From Nitrospiraceae bacterium (lineage in GTDB: Bacteria; Nitrospirota; Thermodesulfovibrionia; Thermodesulfovibrionales; Dissulfurispiraceae), in the NCBI GenBank assembly GCA_003170655.1, contig PMYY01000140.1:1-36039 (forward strand): 36,039 nucleotides of DNA, in the 5' to 3' direction. Each line of letters begins with the position of its first letter. Position 1 is the stretch's first letter. Below the pieces are notes generated by a model. That model did no database searches and was not told the origin of the DNA. It was given only the letters and a program-made list of their open reading frames with translations. The position numbers and the translations under genes are program-made. Positions 18,541 to 28,040 of this stretch are shown one piece after another.

Positions 18541-19491
18541 CTAAGGATTGACGCTCACTGTTCCCGACGGAGAACTCTCTTTGGCCGGCCCAATGGCGGT
18601 TACATAGTAAGAGGTAGGCACTTCTATCGGCTCCTCATCTACGAAAAGCGGAATCAGAACATCCGCCGCAGGAATGAATTGGCCCCGCCCTTTTTTGCGA
18701 TAAACCCTGTACCCTTTTATCCACGTCTCAGGATTTTCCTTCCACGATACGTATAACTTGCCTTCAGTTCTCACAAATCTCACATCTGAAGGATGTACTG
18801 GCCGGAAAGACTGCGGGTCAACTTCCAGGCATTCCGACGTTGCTCCTTCGTTCATTATCGTCGTATGGACAAGCGATCTGACCGAATAAAAGACGGTTTG
18901 GCCGACATTCACCCCATCTTTGAAAAAAGGTTTTTCGAGAGGCGTTGCGTTTAGCAGAACTGTGTCGCAATTCCCCTTGTCAGTACCACGATAAATATTA
19001 TAGGTAACTCCGTCAGCCACCTTGTTCCAAGTAATTTCGACTGCATCATTTGTCAGGTGGAACGCAAACTTCTCTGGCGGTTCCGGTAATCCGACAGGAT
19101 TCACTTTCAGCTCGGCGGATTCGTCGCTGATGACATTCCTAAGACTGTAGACCCTTATCCTATAACGGTACTCCTTACCGACCGCAAAATGATCGTCTAC
19201 GAATTGAGTCGCATCCCCTTTCAGGAAAGTTAATGTTTCGAACGGTTTATTTCCCTCTGCCCGCTGGACATAAAATCCTTTTATAATTATCTTGTCCTGC
19301 CGTGCATAAGACCAGGAGATTGTGACCTTTCCGTCGCGATGTAACGCCCTCATAGCGGTCGCCGGCGAAGGCTTTTCAAAAGACCTCATCACCGGCTTTC
19401 CCTTTTGACCACATCCGGCAAATAAGAGCAAGCTCATGACGCACATTGCCATTAGCCTCACCAGTTTCATCTGCTTGCGGGATACCGTCAT
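18541..19491 (-). CDS. Putative lipoprotein with fibronectin type III-like repeats
   Basis: 316 aa; lipobox LLLFAGC; three FN3-like segments (VTISWSYARQDK...GFYVQRAEG; VEITWNKVADGVTYNIYRGTD; LYVSWKENPETWIKGYRVYRKKG). Confidence 0.75.
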   Translation of the reverse strand: MTVSRKQMKLVRLMAMCVMSLLLFAGCGQKGKPVMRSFEKPSPATAMRALHRDGKVTISWSYARQDKIIIKGFYVQRAEGNKPFETLTFLKGDATQFVDDHFAVGKEYRYRIRVYSLRNVISDESAELKVNPVGLPEPPEKFAFHLTNDAVEITWNKVADGVTYNIYRGTDKGNCDTVLLNATPLEKPFFKDGVNVGQTVFYSVRSLVHTTIMNEGATSECLEVDPQSFRPVHPSDVRFVRTEGKLYVSWKENPETWIKGYRVYRKKGRGQFIPAADVLIPLFVDEEPIEVPTSYYVTAIGPAKESSPSGTVSVNP

Positions 19492-19497
19492 AGATCT

Positions 19498-20880
19498 CTA
19501 AGTCCTGAGCCTCTTCTTGAAGCGAGCAATCTGCCCCTTGACCATTTCGGGAGAGGTGCCGCCGAAGGAGTTTTTGGCCTTCACAGATGCAGTCGCATCG
19601 ATGCAACTGTATATGTCGCTCCCTATCAGGGGCGAATGGAAACTATATTCTTCGGGCGTCAGTTCTGTCAATGTCTTGCCCTTGTCTATGGCGTACCGGA
19701 CAATCTTACCCGTAAGCTCATGGGCCTTTCTAAAGGGCAGTCCGCAGCGCACCAGATATTCGGCGATGTCGGTAGCCGTGGAAAAAGCAGCTCCGGCGCT
19801 GCTCTCCATTTTTTCCCGTTTGAAGGCAATGCCGCCAAGCATCTCCGTGAGTATATTTAGGGTGGCCTTAACCGTATCGCAAGTATCGAACAACGGCTCC
19901 TTGTCCTCCTGCATGTCCCGGTTGTAAGAAAGAGGGAGCCCTTTCATCAAGGTCAAAAGGCTGACAAGATTGCCGAATACCCTGCCGGTCTTACCCCGCA
20001 TCAACTCTGCGACATCCGGATTTTTCTTCTGCGGCATTATGCTTGAACCGGTCGTATAAGCATCCGAGATCTCTATGAATGAAAATTCCTCGGACGACCA
20101 AAGGATTAGCTCTTCCGCGATCCTTGAAATATGAATCATCATAAGAGACGAACATGAGAGGAACTCAATTACCGCATCACGATCGGAAACCGAATCGATA
20201 CTGTTCTCCGACACCCCGTCGAATTCGAGCAACTCCGCTACATAAGCCCGGTCGATCGGCAGCGATGTTCCCGCAAGCGCGCATGCGCCCAGAGGCAGAA
20301 TATTGATACGTTTCAATGCATCGGTGAATCTCTCGCGGTCCCGCTCGAACATCTGAGCGTAAGCCATCAGGTGATGCGACAGAAGCACTGGCTGCGCCCT
20401 TTGGGTATGCGTGTAGCCCGGCACGATAATTCCAAAATAATCCTCAGCCGTATCGGCCAGTTTTTTCTCAAGGCCGAGCAGGAGTCCGCATATTTCATCT
20501 GTCTCGGCCCTGAGATAGAGCCTGATATCGAGCGCAACCTGATCGTTCCGAGACCTAGCAGTGTGCAGCTTACCGCCTGCATCGCCGATCTTTTCTATAA
20601 GGGCAGATTCGATATTCATATGGATGTCTTCAAGTTCCTCACTGAAAACAAACCTGCCCTCGTCGATCTCCCTATAGACTTCCTTCAAGCCCTTGACGAT
20701 ACAGCCACTCTCTTTTTTTGCTATTATTCCTTGTTTGGCCAGCATGCGCGCGTGAGCGATCGAGCCTTCGATGTCGTACCGCCATAGTCTCTTGTCATAT
20801 GAAATAGACTCGGTATATCTCTCGACGCTCTTCGATGTCGCTTCAGTAAATCTTCCGGCCCAAGGCTTTTTCGCCATCAA
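19498..20880 (-). CDS. argH: Argininosuccinate lyase
   Basis: 460 aa; KPWAGRFTEATSKSVERYTESISYD, SRNDQVALDIRLYLR, TTGSSIMPQKKNPDVAELMRGKTGRV. Confidence 0.97.
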   Translation of the reverse strand: MMAKKPWAGRFTEATSKSVERYTESISYDKRLWRYDIEGSIAHARMLAKQGIIAKKESGCIVKGLKEVYREIDEGRFVFSEELEDIHMNIESALIEKIGDAGGKLHTARSRNDQVALDIRLYLRAETDEICGLLLGLEKKLADTAEDYFGIIVPGYTHTQRAQPVLLSHHLMAYAQMFERDRERFTDALKRINILPLGACALAGTSLPIDRAYVAELLEFDGVSENSIDSVSDRDAVIEFLSCSSLMMIHISRIAEELILWSSEEFSFIEISDAYTTGSSIMPQKKNPDVAELMRGKTGRVFGNLVSLLTLMKGLPLSYNRDMQEDKEPLFDTCDTVKATLNILTEMLGGIAFKREKMESSAGAAFSTATDIAEYLVRCGLPFRKAHELTGKIVRYAIDKGKTLTELTPEEYSFHSPLIGSDIYSCIDATASVKAKNSFGGTSPEMVKGQIARFKKRLRT

Positions 20881-22970
20881 TGCTCCTCTTCCTTATGCTT
20901 TTCGCGTTCGGCTATCAGTTTCTGCGTCACATGCGCCGGGAGTTCTTCGTAGTGTGAAAACTCCATCGAATAGAGACCTCTGCCTGAAGTCATGCTCTGG
21001 AGCTGGTTGGCATAAACGAGCATCTCCGCCATCGGCACAAGGGCCATGATCTTCTGATTTCCGCCGGCTTGAGGCTCGACGCCCTGCACCTTGCCCCTCT
21101 TGGAGTTCAGGTCTCCGATGACCGCACCCAGAGTGTCGTCCGGGACTACAACCTCTATTTTCATTATTGGTTCGAGTACAATTGGCTTTGCGTCCAGCAC
21201 GGCCTTTTGGAGCGCCATGGATCCGGCAATCTTGAACGCCATTTCAGATGAATCAACTGAATGATAGGACCCGTCTGTAAGCGTAACCTTCACATCAACC
21301 ATCGGATACCCGGCAATAAGGCCTTCCTTCAACTTCTCGATAATTCCCTTCTCTACAGCAGGCCGATACTGCTGGGGGATGACTCCGCCGACAATCTTGT
21401 CGATAAACTCGAAGCCCCCTCCCCTCGGAAGCGGCTCGAAGTCGATCCAGCAATCCCCGAACTGTCCACGGCCGCCGGACTGTTTCTTGTACCGTCCCTG
21501 CGCCCTAGTGCGGGCCTTGATCGTCTCCCGGTAGGCGATCTTCGGCGCTTTCATGGCAACCTCCACGCCGAATTTCCTCCTGAGCTTGTCGAGTGCAACC
21601 TCCAGGTGCACTTGACCCATGCCCGACAGGATCATCTCCTTCGACTCCTCATCCCTCGTAAAGCGGATAGTCGGGTCCTCCTCGAGTATCCTGTGGAGAC
21701 CGATGCTCACCTTATCTTCGTCGCCCTTGGTCTTCGGTGCTATGGCATATGAAATAATCGGCTCGGCAAACTTCACTTTCGGCAACACAAGCGGATGATG
21801 TTCCTCACATAGCGTATCCCCAACATTCGTCTCTTTAAGCTTAACGACGGCTGCTATCTCGCCGGCATTAACCGATGCCACTGGAACATGCTTCTTTCCA
21901 ACGAGATAGAAGATCTGTCCGATCCTCTCCTTGGCGCCTGATGTAGCGTTCAGGACAGTCGAATCGGCCTTAAGAACGCCCGAGTAAACCCTGAATATAG
22001 AGAGTTTTCCGGCAAACGGATCGGCGACGGTTTTAAATACATAAGCAGTAAGTGGGTCCGTAGTGACCGGCTTGCGGTCGACCTCCTTACCGTCCTTCGG
22101 ATTTGTGCCCCTGATCGGCGAAATCCTGCTCATCTCCTCCGGTGTCGGCAAACACATAAGCATGAGCTCCATCAGCTGTGTCACACCTATATTCATCGTT
22201 GCAGAACCGCATGCCACCGGTATAAAACGTCTTGTAAGAGAGGCCTCCTTGATGCCCTTCATAACCTCTTCGTTCGTAATTTCGCCGCCTTCGAGATACT
22301 TCTCGAGCAGAGAATCATCGGCTTCGGCAATCTTTTCTACAAGCTTCTTCCTATAATCTTCCGCTACGGTTTTGAGATCATCCGGGATAACGGTTTCCGA
22401 CGCCTTATCGTCCTTGTACACATATGCCTTCATCGCAACAAGGTCGACTATGCCCCGAAAGCTCTCGCCAGCGCCGATTGGTATAAACAGGGGGATCGCT
22501 TCCTGGTCGAACGACTTTTCGAGCTCGCTGATAGCATTCGAAAAATCAGCCGCCTCTTTGTCGAGCTTGTTCACAAAGACGATCCTTGGCACCTCGAACT
22601 CGCAGGCATACCTCCAGATCTTTTCGGTCTCTGCCTTGACACCAGATATTGCACTGACAATTACGACTGCCCCGTCGGCAACGCGCAGACATCCCCTGGT
22701 ATCTTCAATAAAATTGATGAATCCAGGGGTGTCGATGAGATTGAGACGTGTATCGTTCCAATCGCAGTAAGCAACAGCGGACGTGACGCTGATCTTGCGA
22801 TCGGTTTCCTCCGGCTCAAAATCCATCGTGGTATTGCCGCCTTCCACAGTACCGGCTCTGTCAATGGCGCCCGCGTTGAACAGAATGGCTTCAGACAACG
22901 ACGTTTTCCCGGCTCCACTGTGTGCAACGATAGCTACGTTTCTGATGTGTCCTGCATCAAGCTTGGTCAT
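20877..22970 (-). CDS. Elongation factor G-like protein (EF-G2 type paralogue)
   Basis: 697 aa; AHSGAGKTSLSEAILF P-loop, LIDTPGFINF, NKLDKEAADF, domain [35 protein letters not shown]; clearly divergent from the fusA copy at 58-2136. Confidence 0.93.
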   Translation of the reverse strand: MTKLDAGHIRNVAIVAHSGAGKTSLSEAILFNAGAIDRAGTVEGGNTTMDFEPEETDRKISVTSAVAYCDWNDTRLNLIDTPGFINFIEDTRGCLRVADGAVVIVSAISGVKAETEKIWRYACEFEVPRIVFVNKLDKEAADFSNAISELEKSFDQEAIPLFIPIGAGESFRGIVDLVAMKAYVYKDDKASETVIPDDLKTVAEDYRKKLVEKIAEADDSLLEKYLEGGEITNEEVMKGIKEASLTRRFIPVACGSATMNIGVTQLMELMLMCLPTPEEMSRISPIRGTNPKDGKEVDRKPVTTDPLTAYVFKTVADPFAGKLSIFRVYSGVLKADSTVLNATSGAKERIGQIFYLVGKKHVPVASVNAGEIAAVVKLKETNVGDTLCEEHHPLVLPKVKFAEPIISYAIAPKTKGDEDKVSIGLHRILEEDPTIRFTRDEESKEMILSGMGQVHLEVALDKLRRKFGVEVAMKAPKIAYRETIKARTRAQGRYKKQSGGRGQFGDCWIDFEPLPRGGGFEFIDKIVGGVIPQQYRPAVEKGIIEKLKEGLIAGYPMVDVKVTLTDGSYHSVDSSEMAFKIAGSMALQKAVLDAKPIVLEPIMKIEVVVPDDTLGAVIGDLNSKRGKVQGVEPQAGGNQKIMALVPMAEMLVYANQLQSMTSGRGLYSMEFSHYEELPAHVTQKLIAEREKHKEEEH

Positions 22971-23019
22971 AGACTACCCCCTCGATATATTTAAGCAGGG
23001 GAACGGCATGCCGCAGCCC

Positions 23020-23454
23020 CTACCTCTTGCTGATAATCTCTTCGATGACCGGGACCAATTCTTTCTTCTTCTCGAACTTACTGATAAGAAGTTTAACAAC
23101 TAAAAATGATGCTATCATGAAACCGAACCCGGAAAGTGCTGACAACATATCAGGATCACTCTCAGGAAAAAAAATGCTCAGGTATTCCTTGCCGACGACG
23201 GTGCCGACGACCAGTGCAAGAGCAGGTATCCCGTAGATCAGGAGAGTACCCTTCAAATAAGTGAAGGCTTTGAATGCTATCTTCACCGTGTCGCCAACCT
23301 CGGCGTGGACAGCGTTGAAAGCCTCTATTTCAGCTCCGCTCTCCGAGACTTTACAGGCAGAACCCGAAGCGCAGGCATCACAAGCGCTCTGTCTCCTTAC
23401 CGTGACAAAAGCTTTCGGACCATCGACTCTCTTTACAACTCCGGTTTCTTCCAT
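23020..23454 (-). CDS. SoxR-reducing/RseC family protein
   Basis: 144 aa; ETGVVKRVDGPKAFVTVRRQSACDACASGSACKVSE, then two hydrophobic helices. Confidence 0.82.
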   Translation of the reverse strand: MEETGVVKRVDGPKAFVTVRRQSACDACASGSACKVSESGAEIEAFNAVHAEVGDTVKIAFKAFTYLKGTLLIYGIPALALVVGTVVGKEYLSIFFPESDPDMLSALSGFGFMIASFLVVKLLISKFEKKKELVPVIEEIISKR

Positions 23455-23459
23455 CCTCT

Positions 23460-25028
23460 TCAGCCTTTCTCCTTAAGGAGTTTGTACTCGATGCTGTCCA
23501 CAAGTGCCTGCCATGACGCCTCTATTATATTCTCCGAAACGCCGACCGTCCCCCATCTGGCTTCCTCGTCTCCGCTCTCTACGAGAACGCGGACCTTGGC
23601 AGATGTACCCTTGCCCGCAGTAAGCACACGCACCTTATAGTCCTGAAGCTTCACGCTCCTCAGTTCCGGATAGAACTTTTCGAGAGCCTTGCGCAGTGCA
23701 TTGTCGAGCGCATTAACCGGGCCTTGTCCGGTAGCCGCTGTATGCTCCACGTGTTTCCCGACCTTCACCATGATAGTTGCCTCGCTCATGGGATCTTCGT
23801 TTTCCTTCCGCTTCTCGATGATGACCCTGAAGCCGATCAGGTCGAAAAATCTCCGGTGAAGACCGAGCGCTTTCTTGAGGAGAAGCTCGAAAGAAGCCTC
23901 CGCACCTTCGAATTGAAATCCCTGATGCTCAAGCACCTTTAGTTCATCGATGATCGCTTGCAATTCGGGAGAATCAGAAGTCAGGTGGATCTTGAACTCT
24001 TCGGCCTTCCTCAGCACGTTGCTTCTGCCTGCAAGATCGGAGATGAGCACCCTCTGGGAATTTCCGACAAGCTCGGGTCTTATGTGTTCATAGGTCTCCG
24101 GCCTGCGCCTGATTGCGCTTACATGTATGCCGCCCTTATGCGCAAACGCGCTGTCTCCGGCAAAGGGCTGTCTCTTGAAATGCCTAATATTAGAAATTTC
24201 GTTCACATACCGAGAGACCTCGCGCAGGCGCACTAGCTGATCATCCGAGAGGCAATGGTAGCCGAGTTTGAGCTGCAGGTTCGGGATGACTGAGATCAGG
24301 TTGGCGTTGCCGCAGCGCTCGCCGAGACCGTTGATAGTGCCCTGCACCTGGACCGCGCCGTTTTCGACAGCAGCTATAGAATTAGCGACAGCGCAGTCGG
24401 CATCGTTGTGGGTATGAATGCCAAACGGCTTTTTGAGTTTCCGTGCGACCTCCCTCACTATCTCAACCACCTCATGGGTCAAAGACCCGCCGTTGGTATC
24501 GCAGAGAACGATACAGTCGGCACCGCCCTTTTCTGCTGCCAGCAGACATTTAATCGCATATCCAGGGTTATCTTTGTACCCGTCGAAAAAATGTTCCGCA
24601 TCAAAGAAAACCTTTTCGACATTCTTCTTCAAATAGGCGATCGAGTCGTGGACGATCCCTAGGTTCGCGTCGAGCGAAATCTTGAGGGCCTCCTTCACAT
24701 GAAAATCCCAGGTCTTGCCGAAGATGGTCAGAGCCTTAGCCTTCGACTCTATCAGGCATTTGAGACCGGGATCGTCTTTAGCTTTATGTTTCGGGCTATG
24801 CGTGCTGCCGAATGCCACCAATAACGCGTTGGAAAGCGGCAGCTTCCTAACCCTCCTGAAATATTCGACATCCCTGGGGTTGGAGCCCGGCATCCCGCCT
24901 TCGATATAATGCACCCCGAAGTCGTCCAGCTTCTCGGTTATTCTGAGCTTGTCCTCAACCGAAAACGATATATCTTCGGCCTGGGCGCCGTCTCTCAGTG
25001 TCGTATCATATATCTCTATCCTGCGCAT
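23460..25028 (-). CDS. cimA: Citramalate synthase
   Basis: 522 aa; IEIYDTTLRDGAQAEDISFSVEDKLRITEKLDDFGVHYIEGGMPGSNPRD; C-terminal regulatory LeuA dimer domain. Confidence 0.92.
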   Translation of the reverse strand: MRRIEIYDTTLRDGAQAEDISFSVEDKLRITEKLDDFGVHYIEGGMPGSNPRDVEYFRRVRKLPLSNALLVAFGSTHSPKHKAKDDPGLKCLIESKAKALTIFGKTWDFHVKEALKISLDANLGIVHDSIAYLKKNVEKVFFDAEHFFDGYKDNPGYAIKCLLAAEKGGADCIVLCDTNGGSLTHEVVEIVREVARKLKKPFGIHTHNDADCAVANSIAAVENGAVQVQGTINGLGERCGNANLISVIPNLQLKLGYHCLSDDQLVRLREVSRYVNEISNIRHFKRQPFAGDSAFAHKGGIHVSAIRRRPETYEHIRPELVGNSQRVLISDLAGRSNVLRKAEEFKIHLTSDSPELQAIIDELKVLEHQGFQFEGAEASFELLLKKALGLHRRFFDLIGFRVIIEKRKENEDPMSEATIMVKVGKHVEHTAATGQGPVNALDNALRKALEKFYPELRSVKLQDYKVRVLTAGKGTSAKVRVLVESGDEEARWGTVGVSENIIEASWQALVDSIEYKLLKEKG

Positions 25029-25034
25029 TAACCC

Positions 25035-26255
25035 TCAATTATGTTTATTGAGCCCGAACTCTTCGTGCAGGACCCGTACCGCGAGTTCCGTATACTTGGC
25101 TTCTATAAGACACGAAACCTTTATCTCAGAAGTGCTAATCGCCATGATATTTACCCCATGTTTCGAGAGGGTGCCGAACATCTGAGCCGCCACGCCCGAA
25201 TGCGTCCTCATGCCGACGCCCACTATAGAGATCTTGGCAAGGTCGTCCCTGACGTCAACACCTTTCGCTCCGAGATCGTCGGCAAGCCTCTGTGCAAGTT
25301 CTAATGCCCTCCTGCTGTCGGTCTTGGGAACTGTAAAGGATATGTCTGCCGAAAGCCCGTCTGCGCTAACATTCTGGACTATAACATCAACTACAATATT
25401 AGCCTCGGCGATCGTATTAAAAAGCCTGGCTGCGATACCCGGCTTGTCCGGAACATGCATGACGGTAAGCTTCGCCTGGTTTTTATCGTAAGCAACTCCA
25501 GCGACCACAACCTTTTCCATATCCTGATCCTCCTTGGTAACAAGCGTACCCGGATTATTATTGAAACTGGAACGGACTACCACTGGGACGTTATAGTTCA
25601 TCGCAAACTCCACGGACCGGGTCTGAAGGACCTTTGCTCCCAAGCTTGCCAGTTCGAGCATCTCTTCGTACGAAATTTTTTCCAGCTTCCTGGCCTCCGG
25701 CACAATATTTGGGTCGGTCGTATACACGCCGTCCACGTCAGTGTATATTTCACATAGATCTGCGTTCAGTGCCGCAGCAACAGCAACAGCCGAAAGATCG
25801 GAGCCTCCCCTGCCGAGTGTCGTTATTTCATCGTCTTCAGTTACACCCTGGAACCCTGCTATGACTACCGCATATCCGTTATCAAGTGCCTTATTAACTT
25901 TATCCGCATCGATTCTCTCGATCTTTGCCTTGGTATAGACAGCGTCTGTAATAATACCGGCCTGCCGGCCTGTGAAGGCAATGGCCTTCTGCCCCAACTC
26001 CGAAATTGCCATGGAAGTAAGGGCGGTCGTAATTCTCTCTCCCGACGACAGGAGAAGGTCCATCTCCCTCTCAGTCGGATTAGAAGAAACCTGGCCGGCG
26101 TACCTGATAAGTTTATCAGTCTCGCCCGACATGGCAGAAACTATAACCACAACCTTATGGCCTTGACGCACAGTAGCGACCACCCTCGTTGCAACGGCCT
26201 TGATACGGTCTGGGTTGCCTACCGATGTGCCTCCGTATTTTTGCACGATAAGCAT
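25035..26255 (-). CDS. lysC: Aspartate kinase
   Basis: 406 aa; [54 protein letters not shown], paired ACT domains. Confidence 0.96.
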   Translation of the reverse strand: MLIVQKYGGTSVGNPDRIKAVATRVVATVRQGHKVVVIVSAMSGETDKLIRYAGQVSSNPTEREMDLLLSSGERITTALTSMAISELGQKAIAFTGRQAGIITDAVYTKAKIERIDADKVNKALDNGYAVVIAGFQGVTEDDEITTLGRGGSDLSAVAVAAALNADLCEIYTDVDGVYTTDPNIVPEARKLEKISYEEMLELASLGAKVLQTRSVEFAMNYNVPVVVRSSFNNNPGTLVTKEDQDMEKVVVAGVAYDKNQAKLTVMHVPDKPGIAARLFNTIAEANIVVDVIVQNVSADGLSADISFTVPKTDSRRALELAQRLADDLGAKGVDVRDDLAKISIVGVGMRTHSGVAAQMFGTLSKHGVNIMAISTSEIKVSCLIEAKYTELAVRVLHEEFGLNKHN

Positions 26256-27476
26256 TTATTCAACTGCCTCCTTGATGAAGTAATCCATCAGAGTATGTCC
26301 CTTATCCACAATCATGATGCCATTGCGGGTTGCAATGGATTCGTCGTAAGTTGCTCCGGCATTTGCGTGTTCTACGCGGCTGTCATAGATTATGAAGGGC
26401 ACAGGTTCGCTAGTATGCGTCCTCTCCTTTACCGGCGTGGCATGGTCGGGCATTACGAGCAGCCTGACTTCGCCGAACCGCTCTTTAACCTTCTCAAGAA
26501 CAGGGCCTATTACGAGAGCATCGAGATCTTCCACAGCCTTGATCTTGTATTCAAGGTTTCCTGCGTGCCCCGCCTCGTCCGGGGCCTCTAGATGGATATA
26601 TACGAAATCGGCGTCGTTAAGAGCATTCACCGCATAATCAGCCTTACCCGCATAATTCGTGTCAATCCATCCTGTAGCGCCGGGGACGTTAATTATCCTG
26701 AGGCCCGCACAAACACCCAGCCCTTTTGTAAGGTCAACGGCGGATATCAGTGAGCCGGTGATTCCGTATTTGTCGCGATATGTCGGGAGTGAAGGCTTCT
26801 TTCCCTGGCCCCAAAGCCATATGCTGCTGGCAGGCCTCTTTCCGGCGGACCGCCTTTTTTCATTGACGGGATGACTCGCGAGAATCTTTACTGACCGCAC
26901 CATAAGTTCATTCAGTAACTTGCTTCCGTCTCCCGAAGGAAGATAATCCGCAATCGGCCTGTCGAGGATATCATGGGGAGGTGTGCAATGGGTCTTCACA
27001 CTGCCGTTGTTCCATACCATAAGATGCCGGTAGCTCACCCCCGGATAAAACGCAACATGATCACTCTTCAATTCGGCGCTTATCGCCGAGATCAGCTCGC
27101 GGCCTTCCTCGCTCGTAATGTGGCCGCTGCTGTGGTCTTTCATTATAGTTGGCGAACCAGAGCCACCGCCCTCGAGTGTAACGAGGTTGCAGCGAAAGGC
27201 CACATCGTCTTCGCCGAGTTCTATCCCCATGCTCGCAGCCTCGAGCGGGGCTCGTCCCGTATAATATGCGGCCGGATCGTAACCCATTATGCTCAGGTTT
27301 GCCACGTCCGAGCCGGGAGTCATTCCCGCCGGTATAGTCCTGACCATACCGACAGTGCCTTTAACCGCAAGCCGGTCCAAGTTAGGCGTCACCGCCTTCT
27401 GGAGGACCGTTAAACCGCCTATTTCATCGATAGGCCTGTCGGCCATACCGTCACCAATGATGACAACATATTTCAT
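26256..27476 (-). CDS. apgM: Cofactor-independent phosphoglycerate mutase family (ApgM-type)
   Basis: 406 aa; MKYVVIIGDGMADRPIDEIGGLTVLQKAVTPNLDRLAVKGTVGMVRTIPAGMTPGSDVANLSIMGYDPAAYYTGRAPLEA; C-terminal VMPDHATPVKERTHTSEPVPF. Confidence 0.88.
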   Translation of the reverse strand: MKYVVIIGDGMADRPIDEIGGLTVLQKAVTPNLDRLAVKGTVGMVRTIPAGMTPGSDVANLSIMGYDPAAYYTGRAPLEAASMGIELGEDDVAFRCNLVTLEGGGSGSPTIMKDHSSGHITSEEGRELISAISAELKSDHVAFYPGVSYRHLMVWNNGSVKTHCTPPHDILDRPIADYLPSGDGSKLLNELMVRSVKILASHPVNEKRRSAGKRPASSIWLWGQGKKPSLPTYRDKYGITGSLISAVDLTKGLGVCAGLRIINVPGATGWIDTNYAGKADYAVNALNDADFVYIHLEAPDEAGHAGNLEYKIKAVEDLDALVIGPVLEKVKERFGEVRLLVMPDHATPVKERTHTSEPVPFIIYDSRVEHANAGATYDESIATRNGIMIVDKGHTLMDYFIKEAVE

Positions 27477-27539
27477 GTGATCTTTTCCATTACCTTTCCG
27501 ACTATCGTCAAATTCGGATTTATCAACGCCGCAATTCTG

Positions 27540-27776
27540 CTACTCTACTGCGTCCGTTTCGATAAACTCAACTTCGACACCCTGGCTTCTCAGCGCTTTC
27601 AGGCCTTTCTCCAGGTCCTCCTGCTCACCTTCGAGTTCCAGAACCATTTCGCCTACCGTGTCGGTAACTCGCGCCCTTCTGATATTGGGCATAACGTTAT
27701 AATTCCTCGCCATTGTGAAGATTATCGGTTCTCTGACAAGATGCTGGGGGAAGATCAGTTTAACCCTTTTTTTCAT
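27540..27776 (-). CDS. NIL domain-containing protein
   Basis: MKKRVKLIFPQHLVREPIIFTMARNYNVMPNIRRARVTDTVGEMVLELEGEQEDLEKGLKALRSQGVEVEFIE. Start refined to 27776 after GGAGG. Confidence 0.82.
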   Translation of the reverse strand: MKKRVKLIFPQHLVREPIIFTMARNYNVMPNIRRARVTDTVGEMVLELEGEQEDLEKGLKALRSQGVEVEFIETDAVE

Positions 27777-28040
27777 AATCCCTCCTTTTTCCAGACCGTT
27801 AACCATTCATACTTCTAGCGCCCTATCGTCTCCAATACGAAAGAACTGTTCAATGTCCTCGTAACAAGATCTCTAGCGAAAAAAAGCAGATTATATTCTA
27901 ACCCAAAGCCTACATAAAATCAAAGCCCGCAACCGGATATAAGTGATTATATTTGTGATGTTTTTGAAGCTGATCAGCTACATCGAATAGTACCGGCAAG
28001 GAAAAACATCGAGGATGAAAATAATTGTGGAAATTCGCTC

